Below are positions 30,948 through 43,602 of a DNA stretch of 64,000 bases, one piece after another. Origin of the DNA: Closterium sp. NIES-65 (lineage: Eukaryota; Streptophyta; Zygnematophyceae; Desmidiales; Closteriaceae). The stretch is from contig CANXME010001999.1 of assembly GCA_948144175.1 (NCBI GenBank), positions 372,001-436,000 of the forward strand, in the 5' to 3' direction. Below the pieces are notes generated by a model that was given only the letters and a program-made list of their open reading frames with translations, had not been told where the DNA came from and ran no database searches. Each line of letters begins with the position of its first letter. Positions within the stretch are counted from its first letter, which is position 1. A program made the position numbers and the translations under genes.

Positions 30948-33900
30948 ATGTATGCTTTGACTATTAGTGATGAGGGTGATTGTTACCGGTGCTTTCCGCC
31001 CGACCTGAGCATTGAGACTGCTGCTCTAGGTACTCGTGAGGCTACTGCTCTAGGTGCTAGCGAGGCTGATGCTCTAGGCGCCAGTGCGTCTGCTTCCTCA
31101 GGTGCTGGTGAGTCTGCTCTCTTCGGTACCGCGTCGGCTTCGGCCTCCCACACCTTCACCCTTGACTCGGGGGCTTCTCGCTCCTTTCGAGACCGCACCA
31201 CACTCACGCCGCTTGGTCGGCCACCATCCTGTCCTTGCTCACTTCTCCACTGTCCTCCCGTGTCCGGTGGCCCCCTCTGGCACCCTGTCTGGTCTTTACC
31301 TCCCCTCGTTCTCTACGAACTTGGTGAGTGGTGCTGACTTACAGGATGCGGGGGTTCACCAGTTCACTCCTGCGAGTCAACGGGTGACCCACTACACGGA
31401 CGCTCGGACAAGCCGACACCTGGCCACGTTTACACATCGGCCGGGGTCGAGCTTGTACACACTGACCACTGAGTCTCCCCCTGTCACTGCGTCTGGTCAG
31501 GTAGTTGCGTCCGGTCAGGTGTTTGCTGCAGCGTCCAGGTCTAGTCCTGAGTCTGCCCCCTGCTCGTGTCGCCTCCTGTCTCACGAGACTCTCCTCTGGC
31601 ACCACCGCCTTGTTCACCCCTCCCTGCTTCGTCTCCGAGGCATGGCCTCCCGTGTCCTTGTCTATGGTCTTCCCCAGTCCCTCCCTCCCCTTCCCCCAGG
31701 GCCTGCCCCTGCCTGCGTCCCCTGCGTCGAGGGGCTACAGCGTGCTGCCCCTCACTCCTCCCAGTTTCCTCCGACAGAGGCCCCGCTGCAGACGCTTCAC
31801 ATGGACGTGTGGGGCCCAGCCCGCGTCCGTGGACAGGGTCACGAGCGCTACTTCCTGCTGGTGGTTGACGACTACTCGCGTTACACCACAGTGTTCCCCT
31901 TGCGCAGCAAGGGTGATGTCACTGAGGTGTTGATCGACTGGATCCGCGCAGCTCGTCTCCAGCTCAGGCAGAGCTTCGGCTCGGACTTTCCTGTTCTGCG
32001 TCTACACTCTGACAGAGGCGGAGAGTTCTCCTCTGGCCTTCTGCGAGCCTACTGTCGTGCACGAGGCATCCGCCAGACCTTCACGCTTCCAGACTCTCCG
32101 CAGCAAAATGGGATTACTGAGCGCCGCATTGGCATGGTCATGGACGTCGCCCGTACGTCCATGATGCATGCGGCTGCCCCCCATTTTCTGTGGCCGTTTG
32201 CGGTTCGGTACGCGGCGCATCAGATCAACCTTCAGCCTAGGGTCTCCATGCCGGAGACCTCCCCAGCTTTGCTGTGGACCTGAAAGGTTGGCGATGCGTC
32301 GGCGTTCCGTATCTGGGGATCTTGGGCGTTTGTCCGCGACTTGTCTGCGGACAAGCTGTCCCCTCATGCTACTCCTTGCGTCTTCCTTGGTTTCCCCCCT
32401 GACGCGCCTGGGTGGCAGTTCTACCACCCCACCTCTCCCCGTGTTATGTCCTCTTAGGACGTCGCGTTTGACGAGTCGGTCCCCTACTACCGCCTCTTCC
32501 TCTACCGCACTCCGTCCCTCCCCCCGCCACCGCTCTTCCTTGTGCCAGGTCCCCCCCCGGTAGACCCCCTCCTCCCTCATGGTCCTGCCCCTTAAGGTGT
32601 GTCCCAGGTAGACGCAGTCGAGCCTGTCGAGGTTGCTGGTGACTCTGGTACTGCTGAGGGTGCTGAGCCTGGGGGTGCTGACTCTGGGGGTGCTGAGCGT
32701 GTGGGTGCTACGCCTGGGGGTGCTGAGCCTGAGGGTGCTACTACTGGGGGTGCTGAGCCTGGGGGTGCTAAGCCTGGGGGTGCTACGCCTGGGGGTGCTG
32801 AGCCTGGGGGTGCTACGACTGGGGGTGCTGAGCCTGGGGGTGCTACGCCTCGAGGTGCTGAGCCTGGGGGTGCGGAGCCTGGGGGAGCTGGGCCTGCTCG
32901 TGTCGCGTCTGGCGGTACTAAGCCTGGAGGTTCTCCGGGTGCTTTGTCTTGGCGGGAGCCACTTTCTCCACAGGAGCTGCGCGAGTGGTTTGCCCGGCGC
33001 TGGAGTCGTGCTGCTGGAGCTGGAGGTTCTTCGGCTACTGAGGGTGCTGGTGTCGCGGGTCCTGGATGTGCTCGTACTGGGAGTCCTGGAGCTGTTGGGC
33101 CTGCGGGTATGACTGGAGCTGGAGCTGCTGAGGGTGTTGGCGCTGAGGCTACTGCTGTTGGTCCTGGAGGTGGTCCTGCTGGGGGTGCTACTGGTGCTGC
33201 TGGAGGTCCTGGAGCTTCTGGAGTTGCTGGGGGTGCTGGAGCTGGAGGTGCTGTTGGCGGTGGTGCTACCACTGGGGGTACTGGTGTTGTCCCTGCTGTG
33301 TCTGGAGTCGCCGCGCGGCCTCGGCCGTACTTCGTTCCGCTCCTTCAGCAGGTTCTTGGTCTTCCGCCTTCTACTGGTCCTCCTCCTCCCTTAGAGTGTC
33401 CACAGCCTGTCCCGTCACAGTTACAGTTACAGCCGGCCTCCCCACTGCCTGCTCCTTCTCCCTACACTGGTCCTACTGGAGGTCTTGCTGAGCGTCGTCA
33501 GCCTGCGTCTCGCCCTGCGTCGCCTGTCCGTCCTACTCGCACTAGTGGTCGTGGTTCACGTCAGCGTCCTCCTACTGTCCCTGGCACGCACCGGATGTCT
33601 CTGCGTCCGTCCACTGCTCCTCTACGTGCCCCTTTGCCTTCTCCTCCTGAGTCCTCGCAACGTGCTCTTGCCGACCCGGAGTCGGACTCTCTTCGTGCTG
33701 TCAATCCTACTCTCACGCGTCTCCTTGCTACTGCCGTCATTGACCCTTCCTTTGAGTCCACTGCTGCGTGTGCCCTAGTTGCTGAGCTCGTCAACTTTGC
33801 TGCTCGCTGTCGTCTAGACTGCGCTGCTAAACTTGTCGCTGAGTCTGAGTCTGTCTGTCCTCCGTCCGTCAGTGTTTTGCTGCTGCTTCACCTCATCTCG

Positions 33901-35525
33901 TGTCCGTACTGCTTACGCCTGAGGGAGACCCGGATGCACTTGACATCCCGACTCCGCGCTCTTACGCGGAGGCGATAGAGGGTCCCTACTCCTCTCAGTG
34001 GCAGGCAGCTATGGACGCAGAGATGGCTTCCTGGAAGTCCACAGGCACCTACGTTGACGAGGTTCCCCCGCCTGGGGCGAACATCGTCAGTGGCATGTGG
34101 ATTTTCAGGGTGAAGCGGCCGCCGAGTTCTCCGCCTGTCTTCAAGGCGCGTTACGTGGCTTGTGGCTTCAGTCATCGGCAGGGAGTTGACTACTTTCAGA
34201 CCTTCTCTCCCACCCCGAAGATGACCACTCTTCGGTTACTGCTGCACATAGCTGCTCACCATGACTACGAGCTGCACTCTCTTGACTTCAGCACTGCTTT
34301 CTTGCAGTGCAGCCTGCACGAGGAGATCTGGCTGCGTCGCCCACCTAGCTTCACTGGGTCTTTTCCTCCTGGCACCTAATGGAGCCTCCGGCAGCCAGTC
34401 TACGGTCTCCGCCAGGCACCGCGTGAGTGGCACGACACACTGAGGACTACACTTGCGACTCTTGGGTTTGCTCCCTCTACTGCCGACCCGTCGCTGTTTC
34501 TGCGCACCGACACTTCTTTGCCGCCGTTCTACATCCTCGTGTACGTCGACGACTTGGTCTTTGCCACAGCTGACACCGCTGGACTCGCCCACGTGAAGTC
34601 CGAGCTGCAGAAGAGACACACGTGCACAGACCTGGGTGAACTGCGCAGCTACCTTGGCCTGCAGATCACCCGGGACAGAGCACGCCGCACCATTACCCTG
34701 ACTCAGTCACACATGGTGCAGCAGGTCCTTCAGCGCTTCGGCTTCACGTACTCCTCGCCTCAGGCCACTCCTCTGCCTACTCGCCACTCGCTCTCAGCTC
34801 TGGCTTCGGATGAGTCCGTAGAGCCGAGTGGCCCGTACCCAGAGCTTGTTGGCTGCCTCATGTACCTGATGACCTGCACACGACCTGACCTTGCATACCC
34901 TCTTAGCATCTTGGCACGCTATGTTGCTCCTGGGAGACACAGACCAGAGCACATGGCTGCAGTGAAGAGGGTGTTGCGCTACTTGTGCAGTACGTCGGGC
35001 ATGGGGCTTGTGCTTGGAGGGCAGAGTCCAGTGGTCCTCACTGGGCACGTAGACGCTTCTTGAGCTGACGACCAGGCTACGCAGCGGTCGTCACAGGGTT
35101 ACACCTTCAGCCTTGGTTCCGGCTCTGTTTCGTGGCGGGCTACCCGCTCGTCTTCTGTTCTCGGCTCAAGTTGTGAGGCTGAGATCTACGCAGGAGCCAT
35201 GGCTGCACAGGAGCTTTGCTGGCTCACCTACCTGCTGACTGACCTCGGAGAGCCGCCTCGTTCTCCTCCAGTGATGTACGTAGACAACAAGGCCATGCTG
35301 GCCTTGTGTCGAGAGCAGAGACTGGAGCACAGAACGAAGCACATTGCTCTCCGCTACTTCCTTGCTCGTGAGCTACAGCAGCGTGGTCAGCTGCGCCTTG
35401 CGTACGTGGCCTCTGAGGCCAACACTGCTGATATCTTTACCAAGGCACTTGCGCCTTGTGATCATCAGCGCTTCTGTACTCAGCTGGGTCTTGTGCCTAC
35501 CTTGCCTCACTTGCTCACCCCTTGA
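30948..35525 (+). pseudogene. Element E pol, multiply broken
   Basis: Protease LDSGASRSF at about 31160, followed by a deletion and frameshift. Integrase in 31084-32283 (WHHRLVHPSL, MDVWGPARVRG, LHSDRGGEF, QQNGITERR). Stops at 32281 (TGA), 32456 (TAG, from CAG) and 32593 (TAA). Linker 32599-33400. A deletion of about 60 bp at 33870 causes a frameshift. RT resumes at 33900-34379 (WIFRVKRPP, LDFSTAFLQC), then TAA (from CAG), YVDDLVFA in 34518-35063, TGA at 35061-35063 (from TGG), and the RNase H end in 35199-35525 (YVDNKA, ANTADIF). Non-functional. Confidence 0.88.
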
Positions 35526-35734
35526 CCTTATTTGTAGTGTTGCATATATATATATACACCTGCTCTTGCTTGTCTAGCCTTATATATATATGTAATCCCG
35601 CATGTGAACTGGCCTTGTGGCCTTGAACTTGTGCTCGGAATGTGTGGTGACTTTGTGATCCACCCTGAGCTTGCTTTGCTTTGCTTGACTGGTCTTGTGA
35701 CCCCTTGTTCTCCCCCACTTTGCCTATGGGGGTG

Positions 35735-35859
35735 TGTCAGATTTATATGACATAGCTGTTGTAGGCTATAGTGGGGTAGCACATATGGGGTACGAGTTTG
35801 TAGGGTTTGTACTTGTACCCAACTTTCCCTTAGTCAATTCATTCTCGTTCATTTTCACA
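35735..35859 (+). repeat. 3' LTR of element E
   Basis: 125 bp, uninterrupted; four substitutions relative to the rejoined 5' LTR. Includes the core and GTAGGGTTTGTAC. Confidence 0.93.
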
Positions 35860-35864
35860 CCCGC

Positions 35865-36456
35865 TTGTGCGAACGACCCCCTTGCGAGCTTCACGGTTTC
35901 CCGCCCAACCGCTAAAAGTTGGCGGGAATCTTAACGAGGTTTTTTGACACCACAGCGCGCAAAAACAGTACCTGCCGCCTAATGATTACAGCCCCTCCCT
36001 GGTAAAACACCAGATCATTGCCGGGTCATTGCCAATGCTGCTTTTCAACTAAGTCGCCTCACTGCCAGACCAATGGGCTATTTAGGAATAGTCTAATCTA
36101 GCGGTTTTCCTATCTCTAATTGCCCAAAAGTAGGGTAAAGAAAAACAGAGCATGCCCGGCCGAATCTGAGCCTTTCCTTTGTGTAGAGAGATGTTCAACA
36201 TGGTTGGTTTTTTTGGGCTTTTTTTTTTTAATCCAGCGGTCTTTTGTTTCTGTTTTTTTTGCCTTCACCAGTAAACTTTGGGGGAACCCTCGTCACGGTT
36301 GTGGTACTCACCGCTTGGGCCTCCCTGTGTGGGGGGGTGTCAGTAGAGCTACACTGTGAGATCCCCGATCGATCCTAGGGGGGGTTACAGGCGCGTTTGC
36401 CTGGGGGGTTATGGGGGCATTGACCCGCTACTGAAACAAGCCCTTTTATCCCAATG
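35865..36456. other. Low-copy flank; right part belongs to MITE-like repeat 1
   Basis: No gene seen. 36120-36359 is a short frame without motifs. From about 36370 the sequence (acccgctactgaaacaagccc ... cccaatg) parallels the inverted MITE copy at 45890-45935, so this is the outer half of repeat 1, split by E2. Confidence 0.4.
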
Positions 36457-36474
36457 GTCTAGTGGTTGGGATTC
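36455..36474 (+). other. tRNA-Glu-like fragment at the 5' end of element E2
   Basis: TGGTCTAGTGGTTGGGATTC resembles the D-arm region of eukaryotic tRNA-Glu (TGGTCTAGTGGTTAGGATTC from general knowledge), one mismatch in twenty. Its first two bases overlap the TSD. The rest of a tRNA is absent. Confidence 0.5.
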
Positions 36475-36490
36475 TGACATGGTATCAGAG

Positions 36491-37468
36491 TAGGTCCCCT
36501 CCTAGGGACTGTTCCCAGGGCCCACCGAAGCGCGCCCCGAGGCGCGCGTTCCTTTTTTTTTCGCGACCCTCCGTGTCGCCCCTAGCGGCCCGTTACGCCG
36601 CCCTTACCTACGCGGCCCCGCCGCCCTTACGTCGCGGCCCCGCCGCCCTCACGACGCGGCCCCGCCGCCCTCACGTCGCGGCCCCGCCGCCCTCACGTTG
36701 CGGCCCCGCCGCCCTTACGTCGCGGCCCCGCAGCCCTCACGTCGCGGCCCCGCCGCCCTCACGTCGCGGCCCCGCCGCCCTCACGTCGCGGCCTCGCCGC
36801 CCTTACGTCGCGGCCCCGCCGCCCTCACGTCGCGGCCCCGTCGCCTCACCTTCGCGGCCTCGCCGCCCTCACCTTCGCGGCTCCGCCGCCCTTACCTACA
36901 CGGCCCCGCCGCCCTTACCTACGCGGCCCCGCCGCCCTTACCTACGCGGCCCCGCCGCCCTTACGTCGCGGCCCCGCCGCCTTTACGTCGCGGCCCCGCC
37001 GCCCTCACGTCGCGGCCCCGCTGCCCTCACGTAGCGGCCGCACCGCCTCACCTTCGCCGCCCCGCCGCCCTCACGTAGCGGCCCCGCCGCCTCACCTTCG
37101 CGGCCCCGCCGCCCTCACGTAGCGGCCCCGCCGCCTCACCTTCGCGGCCCCGCCGGTCTCCCCTCCTGCCGAGCCGCCCGAGCAGCCGCCCGCCACGCTG
37201 CCCGGTCCCGGAGCAGCCGAGCCGCCCAGCAGCAGCCGCCGAGCCGCAGTTCAACCGAGGCGCCCAGCAGCAGCCGCCGAGCCGCCGGGCCGCCGACCCA
37301 CAGTACAGCCGAGCCGCCCAGCAGCCGCCGCCGAGCAGCAGTACCGCCGAGCCGCCCCGCAGCCGAGCTGCACTACTGCCGAGCCGCCCGACCTGCCCTG
37401 TCTGGTGAGCACAGCCCCGCTGCTACTGCGTGCCCTTCCCCCACTACTTGCACTGCTAGTCTGTCGTC
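36491..37468 (+). repeat. Leader of element E2
   Basis: Starts with the conserved segment gtcccctcctagggac ... agggcccacc and the palindrome at 36530-36547. About 28 copies of a roughly 20-bp unit (cgccctcacgtcgcggcccc) run from 36600 to 37160, then gagccgcc/cagcagccgc repeats to 37390. Confidence 0.75.
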
Positions 37469-38760
37469 ATGACTACCCCTAGTGTCCTCGCTTTTGACGC
37501 TGAGGGTCGAGCCATTGACTTTGAGGTCTGGGTCGACGACCTGCAGTTGTTTTTACAGTGCGATAGGGCGAACGGTCTTTCTCTCTTTGACCTCACCTCT
37601 GGCGCCTCCCCTGCTCCTGCTGCTGATGCTGACCCCACTGTTCGCTCTCAGTGGGCCACCCGCGATGCTGCTGCACGTCTTGCTGTGCGTCGCCACCTGC
37701 CTACCACTGAGCGCGCGCACTTTAGTCAGTACAGGAGTGCTCAGACCTTGTACGACGCCGTAGTTGCGCGCTACTCTTCCCCTGCCACCGCTGCACTGAG
37801 CCGCCTCATGCTACCGTACCTCTTTCCTGACCTTGCTGCCTTTCCTACAGTCGCTGACCTCAACACGCACCTCCGCACTTTTGACACTCGCTACCGCGCT
37901 GCACTTCCTGCTGAGTTCTGCACCAAGAACCCCCCCCCCCATGTACATCGCTCTCTATTACATAGTCACTCGCCTCCCTGACTCCCTTCGCGTAGTCAGG
38001 GACCACTTCCTCTCAGTCTGTCCCACCACCCTCACTGTCGACCTCCTCGAGAAGGCCCTCCTAGCGGCGGAGAAGAGCATAGTCGCTGTAGGAGCCTCTC
38101 GTGGTGACCCGCGCACCCCCATCTTTGAGGGGTGTTCTCCTTCCCCCCTGCTGCCCTCTGTTGCCTCTGCTGCTGCTGCCGACCTGCTTGGTCTTGAGTC
38201 GGTCGGCGCGGCGTCTGCCCCTAGCGGGAGACGCCGCCCTAGCAAGGGCAAGGGGGGCAAGGGCGCGGGTGGAGCTGGCGGGGGCGGTGGAGGTGGCGGT
38301 GGCGGTGGCGGAGGGAGTGGGGGTGGCGGTGGGAGTGGTGGTGGGGGTGGTGGTGGTGGTGGCGGCAGCGGAGGCGGCGGCGGTGGCGGCGGCGGCGGTG
38401 GTAGCGGAGGCGGCGGTGGTGGCGGAGGTGAAGGCGGCGGTGGCGGAGGAGGTGGAGCCGGTCGGGGTAGTGCCCCGCAGCGGAGCGGCTCTGGTGGTGG
38501 TCAGCGCCAGCAGCAGCAGCAGCAGCAGCGTTCTCGGGACATCCCCCCGCCTCAGCAGCTCCGTGAGTGGTACACGCAGCGTCAGCGTGGTGGGGGTCTT
38601 GGCCCGTGCACCTACGTTCTTCGTTCCGGCGATCGCGCGGGTGAGCAGTGTGGGGGTGCCCACTCCACCCAGCGCTGCTTTGGCCGCCTGACGGACGCTT
38701 GGCGTCAGCAGTTCCCCGAGGCTAGTGAGATTCCCCGCTGGGGAGAGCTGTCTAGGGCTG
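37469..38760 (+). pseudogene. Element E2 gag with homopolymer frameshift
   Basis: ATG at 37469 (MTTPSVLAFDAEGRAIDF; second residue Thr instead of Ala). Colinear with F until an 11-C run (37930-37940; F and E have ten), which shifts the frame; reading continues from MYIALYYIVTRLP. Gly-rich run encoded 38270-38470, Gln run near 38515, then the knuckle C-X13-C-X3-H-X4-C at about 38608-38680. Apart from the extra C the gag is intact. Confidence 0.85.
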
Positions 38761-41700
38761 GCGTAGCGATCTTTGATCTTGACTTTGATGCTATCCTTGC
38801 TGCCATGTATGCTGTGACTATTAGTGATGAGGGTGACTGTTACCGGTGTTTCCCGCCCGACCCGGGCATTGGTACAGCTGCGCTAGGTGCTTGTGAGGCT
38901 ACTGCTCTAGGTGCCAGTGCGTCTGCACTCTCAGGTACTGGTGAGGCTGCGCTCTCAGGTACTGCGTCGGCTTCGGCCTCTCTCACCTTCACACTTGACT
39001 CAGGGGCTTCTCGCTCCTTCTTTCGAGACCGCACCACACTCACGCCGCTTGGTCGGCCGGTTGCAGTCTCCCTGGCTGACCCCTCTGGGGGTCCTGTCCT
39101 CGCTCACTTCTCCACTGTCGTCCCGTGTCCGGCTGCCCCCTCGGGCACCCTGTCGGGTCTGTACCTCCCCTCGTTCTCGACGAACTTGGTGAGTGGTGCT
39201 GACCTGCAGGATGCGGGGGTTCACCAGTTTACTCCTGCGAGTCAGCAGGGGACCCACTGCTCGGACGCCCGCACAAGCCGACACCTAGCCACGTTTTCGC
39301 GTCGGCCCGGGTCGAGTCTCTACACCCTGACCGTTGAGTCTCCTCCAGTCCCTGCGTCTGGTCAGGTAGCCGCGTCGGGTCAGGTGTTTGCTGCTGCGTC
39401 CTGAGTCTGCCCCCTGCTCGTGTTGCCTCCTGTCTCACGAGACTCTCTTGTGGCACCACCGTCTTGGCCACCCCTCCTTGCCTCGTCTTCGGGGCATGGC
39501 TTCCCGTGTCCTTGTCTCTGGTCTCCCCCGGTCTCTCCCTCCCCTTCCTTCGGGGCCAGGACCTTCCTGTGTCCCCTGTGTCGAGGGGCGGCCCTGCGCT
39601 GCCCCTCACTCCTCTCAGTTTCCCCCGACAGAGGCTCCTCTGCAGACGCTTCACATGGACGTGTGGGGCCCAGCCCGCGTCGGTGGACAGGGTCACGAGC
39701 GCTACTTCCTGCTGGTGGTTGACGACTACTCGCGTTACACCACAGTCTTCCCCTTGCGCAGCAAGGGTGATGTCACTGAGGTGTTGATCGACTGGATCCG
39801 CGCGGCTCGTCTACAGCTCAGGAGGAGCTTCGGCTCGGACTTTCCTGTTCTGCGTCTGCACTCTGACCGAGGCGGAGAGTTCTCCTCTGGCCTTCTGCGA
39901 GCCTACTGTCTTGCACGAGGCATCCGCCAGACCTTCACGCTTCCGGACTCTACACAGCAAAATGGGATTGCTGAGCGCCGCATTGGCATGGTCATGGACG
40001 TCGCTCGTACGTCCATGATGCATGCGGCTGCCCCCCATTTTCTGTGGCCGTTTGCGGTTTGGTACGCGGCGCATCAGCTCAACCTTCACCCCAGAGTCTC
40101 CCGGCCGGAGACCTCCCCAGCTCTGCTGTGGACGAGGAAGGTAGGCGATGCGTCTGCGTTCCGTGTCTGGGGATCTCGGGCGTTTGTCCGCGACCTGTCT
40201 GCGGACAAGCTGTCCCCTCGTGCTGCTCCCTGTGTCTTCCTAGGCTTCCCCCCTGACACCCCAGGGTGGCAGTTCTACCACCCCTCCTCTCGTCGTGTTC
40301 TGTCCTCCCAGGACGTCACGTTCGACGAGTCCGTCCCCTTCTACCGCCTCTTCCCCTATCGCAATCCTTCCCTCCCGCCGCCACCGCACTTCCTTGTGCC
40401 AGGTCCCCCCCGGGTAGACCCCCTTCCCCCTCAGGGTCATGCCCCTTCAGGTGTGTCCCAGGTAGATGCAGTCGAGCCGGTCGAGGTTGCTGGTGACTCA
40501 GGTACTGCTGGGGGTGCTAAGCCTGGGGGTGCTGAGCCTGGGGGTGCTGACTCTGGGGGTGCTGAGTCTGGGGGTGCTGAGCCTGGGGGTGCTGAGCCTG
40601 GGGGTGCTGAGCCTGGGGGTGCTGAGTCTGAGGGTGCTGAGTCTGAGGGTGCTGAGCTTGGGGGTGCTGAGCGTGGGGGTGCTGCCTCTGGGGGTGCTGA
40701 GCCTGGGGGTGCTGAGCCTGGAGCTGCTGAGCCTGGAGGTGTGGAGCCTGCGGCCACTGGACCTCCCCTTGTGGCGTCTGGCGGTACTGGGCCTGGAGGT
40801 TCTCCGGGTGTTTCGTCTCGGCGGGATCCACTCTCTCCACAGGAGCTGCGCGAGTGGTTTGCTCGCCGCTGGAGGCGTACTGCTGGAGCTGGCGCTTCTT
40901 CGGCCGCTGAGGGTGCTGGTGCCGCCAGTCCCGGAGCTGCTGGGCCTGCGGGTCCACTTGGAGCTGGAGCTGCTGAGGGTGTTGGTTCTGAGACTACTAC
41001 TGTACGTCCTGGTGGTGGTCGTGCTGCGGGTGCTGCTGGCGCTGCTGGAGGTCCTGCCGCTGGAGGTGCTGTTGGCGCTGGTGCTGCCGGAGGTGCTGAG
41101 GGTGCTGGTGCTGTCCGTGCTGTGCCTGGTGCCACCGCGCGGCCTCGGCCGTACTTCGTTCCGCTCCTTCAGCAGGTTCTTGGTCTTCCTCCTCTCTTAG
41201 AGGGTCCACCGCCTGTCCAGTCGCAGTCACAGTTACCGCCGGCCTCCCCACTGCCTTCTCCCTCTCCCTACACTGGTCCTACTGGAGGTCTTGCTGAGCG
41301 TCGTGAGCCTGCGTCTCGTCCTGCGTCGCCTGTTCGTGCTGCTCGCACTAGTGGTCGTAGTTTGCGTCAGCGTCCTCCTCCTGTCCCTGGCACGCACTGG
41401 ATGTCTCTGCGTCCGTCCACTGCTCCTCTGCGTGCCCCTTTGCCCTCTCCTCCTGAGTCCTCTCTTCCTGCGCTTGCCGACCCTGAGTCGGACTCTCTTC
41501 GTACTGCCAGTCCTATTGTCACGCGTCTCCTTGCTACTGTCGTCACTGACCCCTCCTTTGAGTCCACTGCTTCGTCTGCTCTTATTGCTGAGCTCGTCGA
41601 CTTTGCTGCTCGCTGTCGTCTAGACTACGCTGCTAGTCTTGTTGCTGAGTCTGCGTCTGTCTGTCCTCCGTCCGTCGGGGGTGAGTGTGCTCTTGGCACG

Positions 41701-43386
41701 GACGTCCTTGAGGACAAGCAGGAGGAGTTTCAGTGTCTTGCTGCTGCTTCACCTCATCTTGCGTCTGTACTGCTTGCCCCTGACGGAGACCCGGATGCAC
41801 TAGACATCCCGACTCCGCGCTCTTACGCGGAGGCCGTAGAGGGTCCCTACTCCTCTCAGTGGCAGGCAGCTATGGATGCAGAGATGGCTTCCTGGAAGTC
41901 CACAGGCACCTACGTTGACGCGGTTCCCCCTCCTGGGGCGAACATCATCAGTGGGATGTGGATCTTCAGGGTGAAGCGGCCGCCGGGCTCTCCACCTATC
42001 TTCAAGGCGCGGTACGTGGCTCGTGGCTTCAGTCAGCGGCAGGGAGTTGACTACTTTCAGACCTTCTCTCCCACCCCGAAGATGACCACTCTTCGGGTGC
42101 TGCTGCACATAGCCGCTCAGCGCGACTACGAGCTCCACTCTCTTGACTTCAGCACTGCTTTCTTGCACGGTAGCCTGCACGAGGAGATCTGGCTGCGCCG
42201 TCCAACTGGCTTCACTGGGACTTTCCCTCCTGGCACCCAGTGGAGCATCCGACGGCCACTCTACGGTCTCCGCCAGGCACCACGTGAGTGGCATGACACA
42301 CTGAGGACTACGCTTGCGGCTCTTGGGTTTGCTCCCTCTACTGCTGACCCGTCGTTGTTTCTGCGCACCGACACTTCTCTGCCGCCCTTCTACATCCTCG
42401 TGTACGTCGACGACTTGGTCTTTGCCACAGCGGACACTGCTGGACTTGCCTACGTGAAGTCCGAGCTGTAGAAGAGACACACGTGCACAGACCTGGGTGA
42501 ACTGCGCAGCTACCTTGGCTTGCAGATCACTCGGGACAGAGCACGCCGCACCATTACCTTGACTCAGTCACACATGGTGCAGCAGGTCCTTCAGCGCTTC
42601 GGCTTCACGTACTCCTCGCCTCAGGCCACTCCTCTGTCTACTCGCCACTTGCTCTCAGCTCTGCCTTCGGATGAGTCCGTAGAGTCGAGTGGCCCGTACC
42701 CAGAGCTTGTTGGCTGCCTCATGTACCTGATGACCTGCACACGACCTGACCTTGCATACCCTCTTAGCATTCTCGCACGCTATGTTGCTCCTGGGAGACA
42801 CCGACCAGAGCACATGGCTGCAGCGAAGAGGGTGTTGGGCTACTTGTGCAGTACGTCGGGCATGGGGCTAGTGCTTGGAGGGCGGAGTCCAGTGGTCCTC
42901 ACTGGGCACGCGGACGCTTCTTGGGCTGGCGAGTAGGCTACTCAGCGGTCGTCGCAGGGTTACACCTTCAGTCTTGGTTCCGGCTCTGTTTCGTGGCGGG
43001 TTACTCGCTCGTCTTCTGTTCTCGGCTCCAGTTGTGAGGCTGGGATCTACGCCGGGGCCATGGCTGCTCAGGAGCTTCGCTGGCTCACCTACCTGCTGAC
43101 TGACCTTGGAGAGCCGCCTGGTTCTCCTCCAATACTGTACGTAGACAACAAGGCCATGCTGGCCTTGTGTCGAGAGCAGCGCCTGGAGCACAGAACGAAG
43201 CACATTGCTCTCCGCTACTTTTTTGCTCGTGAGCTGCAGCAGCGTGGTCAGTTGCGACTTGCGTACGTGGCCTCTGAGGCCAACACTGCTGATGTTTTCA
43301 CCAAGGCACTTCCGCCTTGTGATCACCAGCGTTTCTGCACTCAGCTGGGACTTGTCCCAGTCTTGCCTCACTTGCTCACCTCTTGA
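38761..43386 (+). pseudogene. Element E2 pol with three lesions
   Basis: Same frame as the gag C-half up to 39404 (protease FTLDSGASRSFF at about 39000). An 11-bp deletion between short direct repeats (gtcc) near 39400 shifts the frame. The long frame 39388-42471 covers integrase (WHHRLGHPSL, MDVWGPARVGG, LHSDRGGEF, QQNGIAERR), linker and RT (LDFSTAFLHG, YVDDLVFA). TAG at 42469 replaces CAG or CTG and TAG at 42934 replaces CAG; the frame is otherwise open to 43386 through RNase H. It needs only a few lesions to arise from an active copy. Confidence 0.88.
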
Positions 43387-43602
43387 TCTTACTTGTACTC
43401 TTGCATATATATATACCTGCTCTTGCTTGTTTAGAATTATATATATATATATGTCTCATCCTGCATTTGAACTGGCCTTGTGGCCTTGACCTTGTGCTTA
43501 GACTGTGTGGTGACGTTGTGATCCACCCTGAGCTTGCTTTGCTTTGCTTTGCTTGACTGGTCTTGTGACCCCTTGTTCTCCCCCACTTTGCCTATGGGGG
43601 TG

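Larger units (their letters stand above)
24424..35859 (+). mobile_element. Element E: decayed copia retrotransposon with a nested insertion
   Basis: Plus strand. 5' LTR 24424-24501 plus 28511-28557 (split by element N), 3' LTR 35735-35859 (125 bp), TSD cccgc (24419-24423 and 35860-35864). PBS 28558, leader 28569-29628, gag 29629 onward, pol to 35525, PPT 35725-35734. The LTRs differ at four positions. Coding sequence carries several frameshifts and stops. Confidence 0.93.

Noticed and set aside
36462..37034. Pro/Arg-rich frames in the leaders of E2, E, G and D that look like long proteins.
   Set aside because: They consist of 18-21-bp GC repeat units in untranslated leaders, upstream of the conserved gag start, and differ completely between copies.
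42469..42471. Several in-frame TAG codons stand where sister copies have CAG (2129, 32456, 42934), suggesting TAG might mean Gln.
   Set aside because: Other disrupted positions are TGG to TAG or TGA, TCA to TAA and CAG to TAA, intact D and F use no TAG as sense, and frameshifts occur too; ordinary C-to-T and G-to-A decay explains it.
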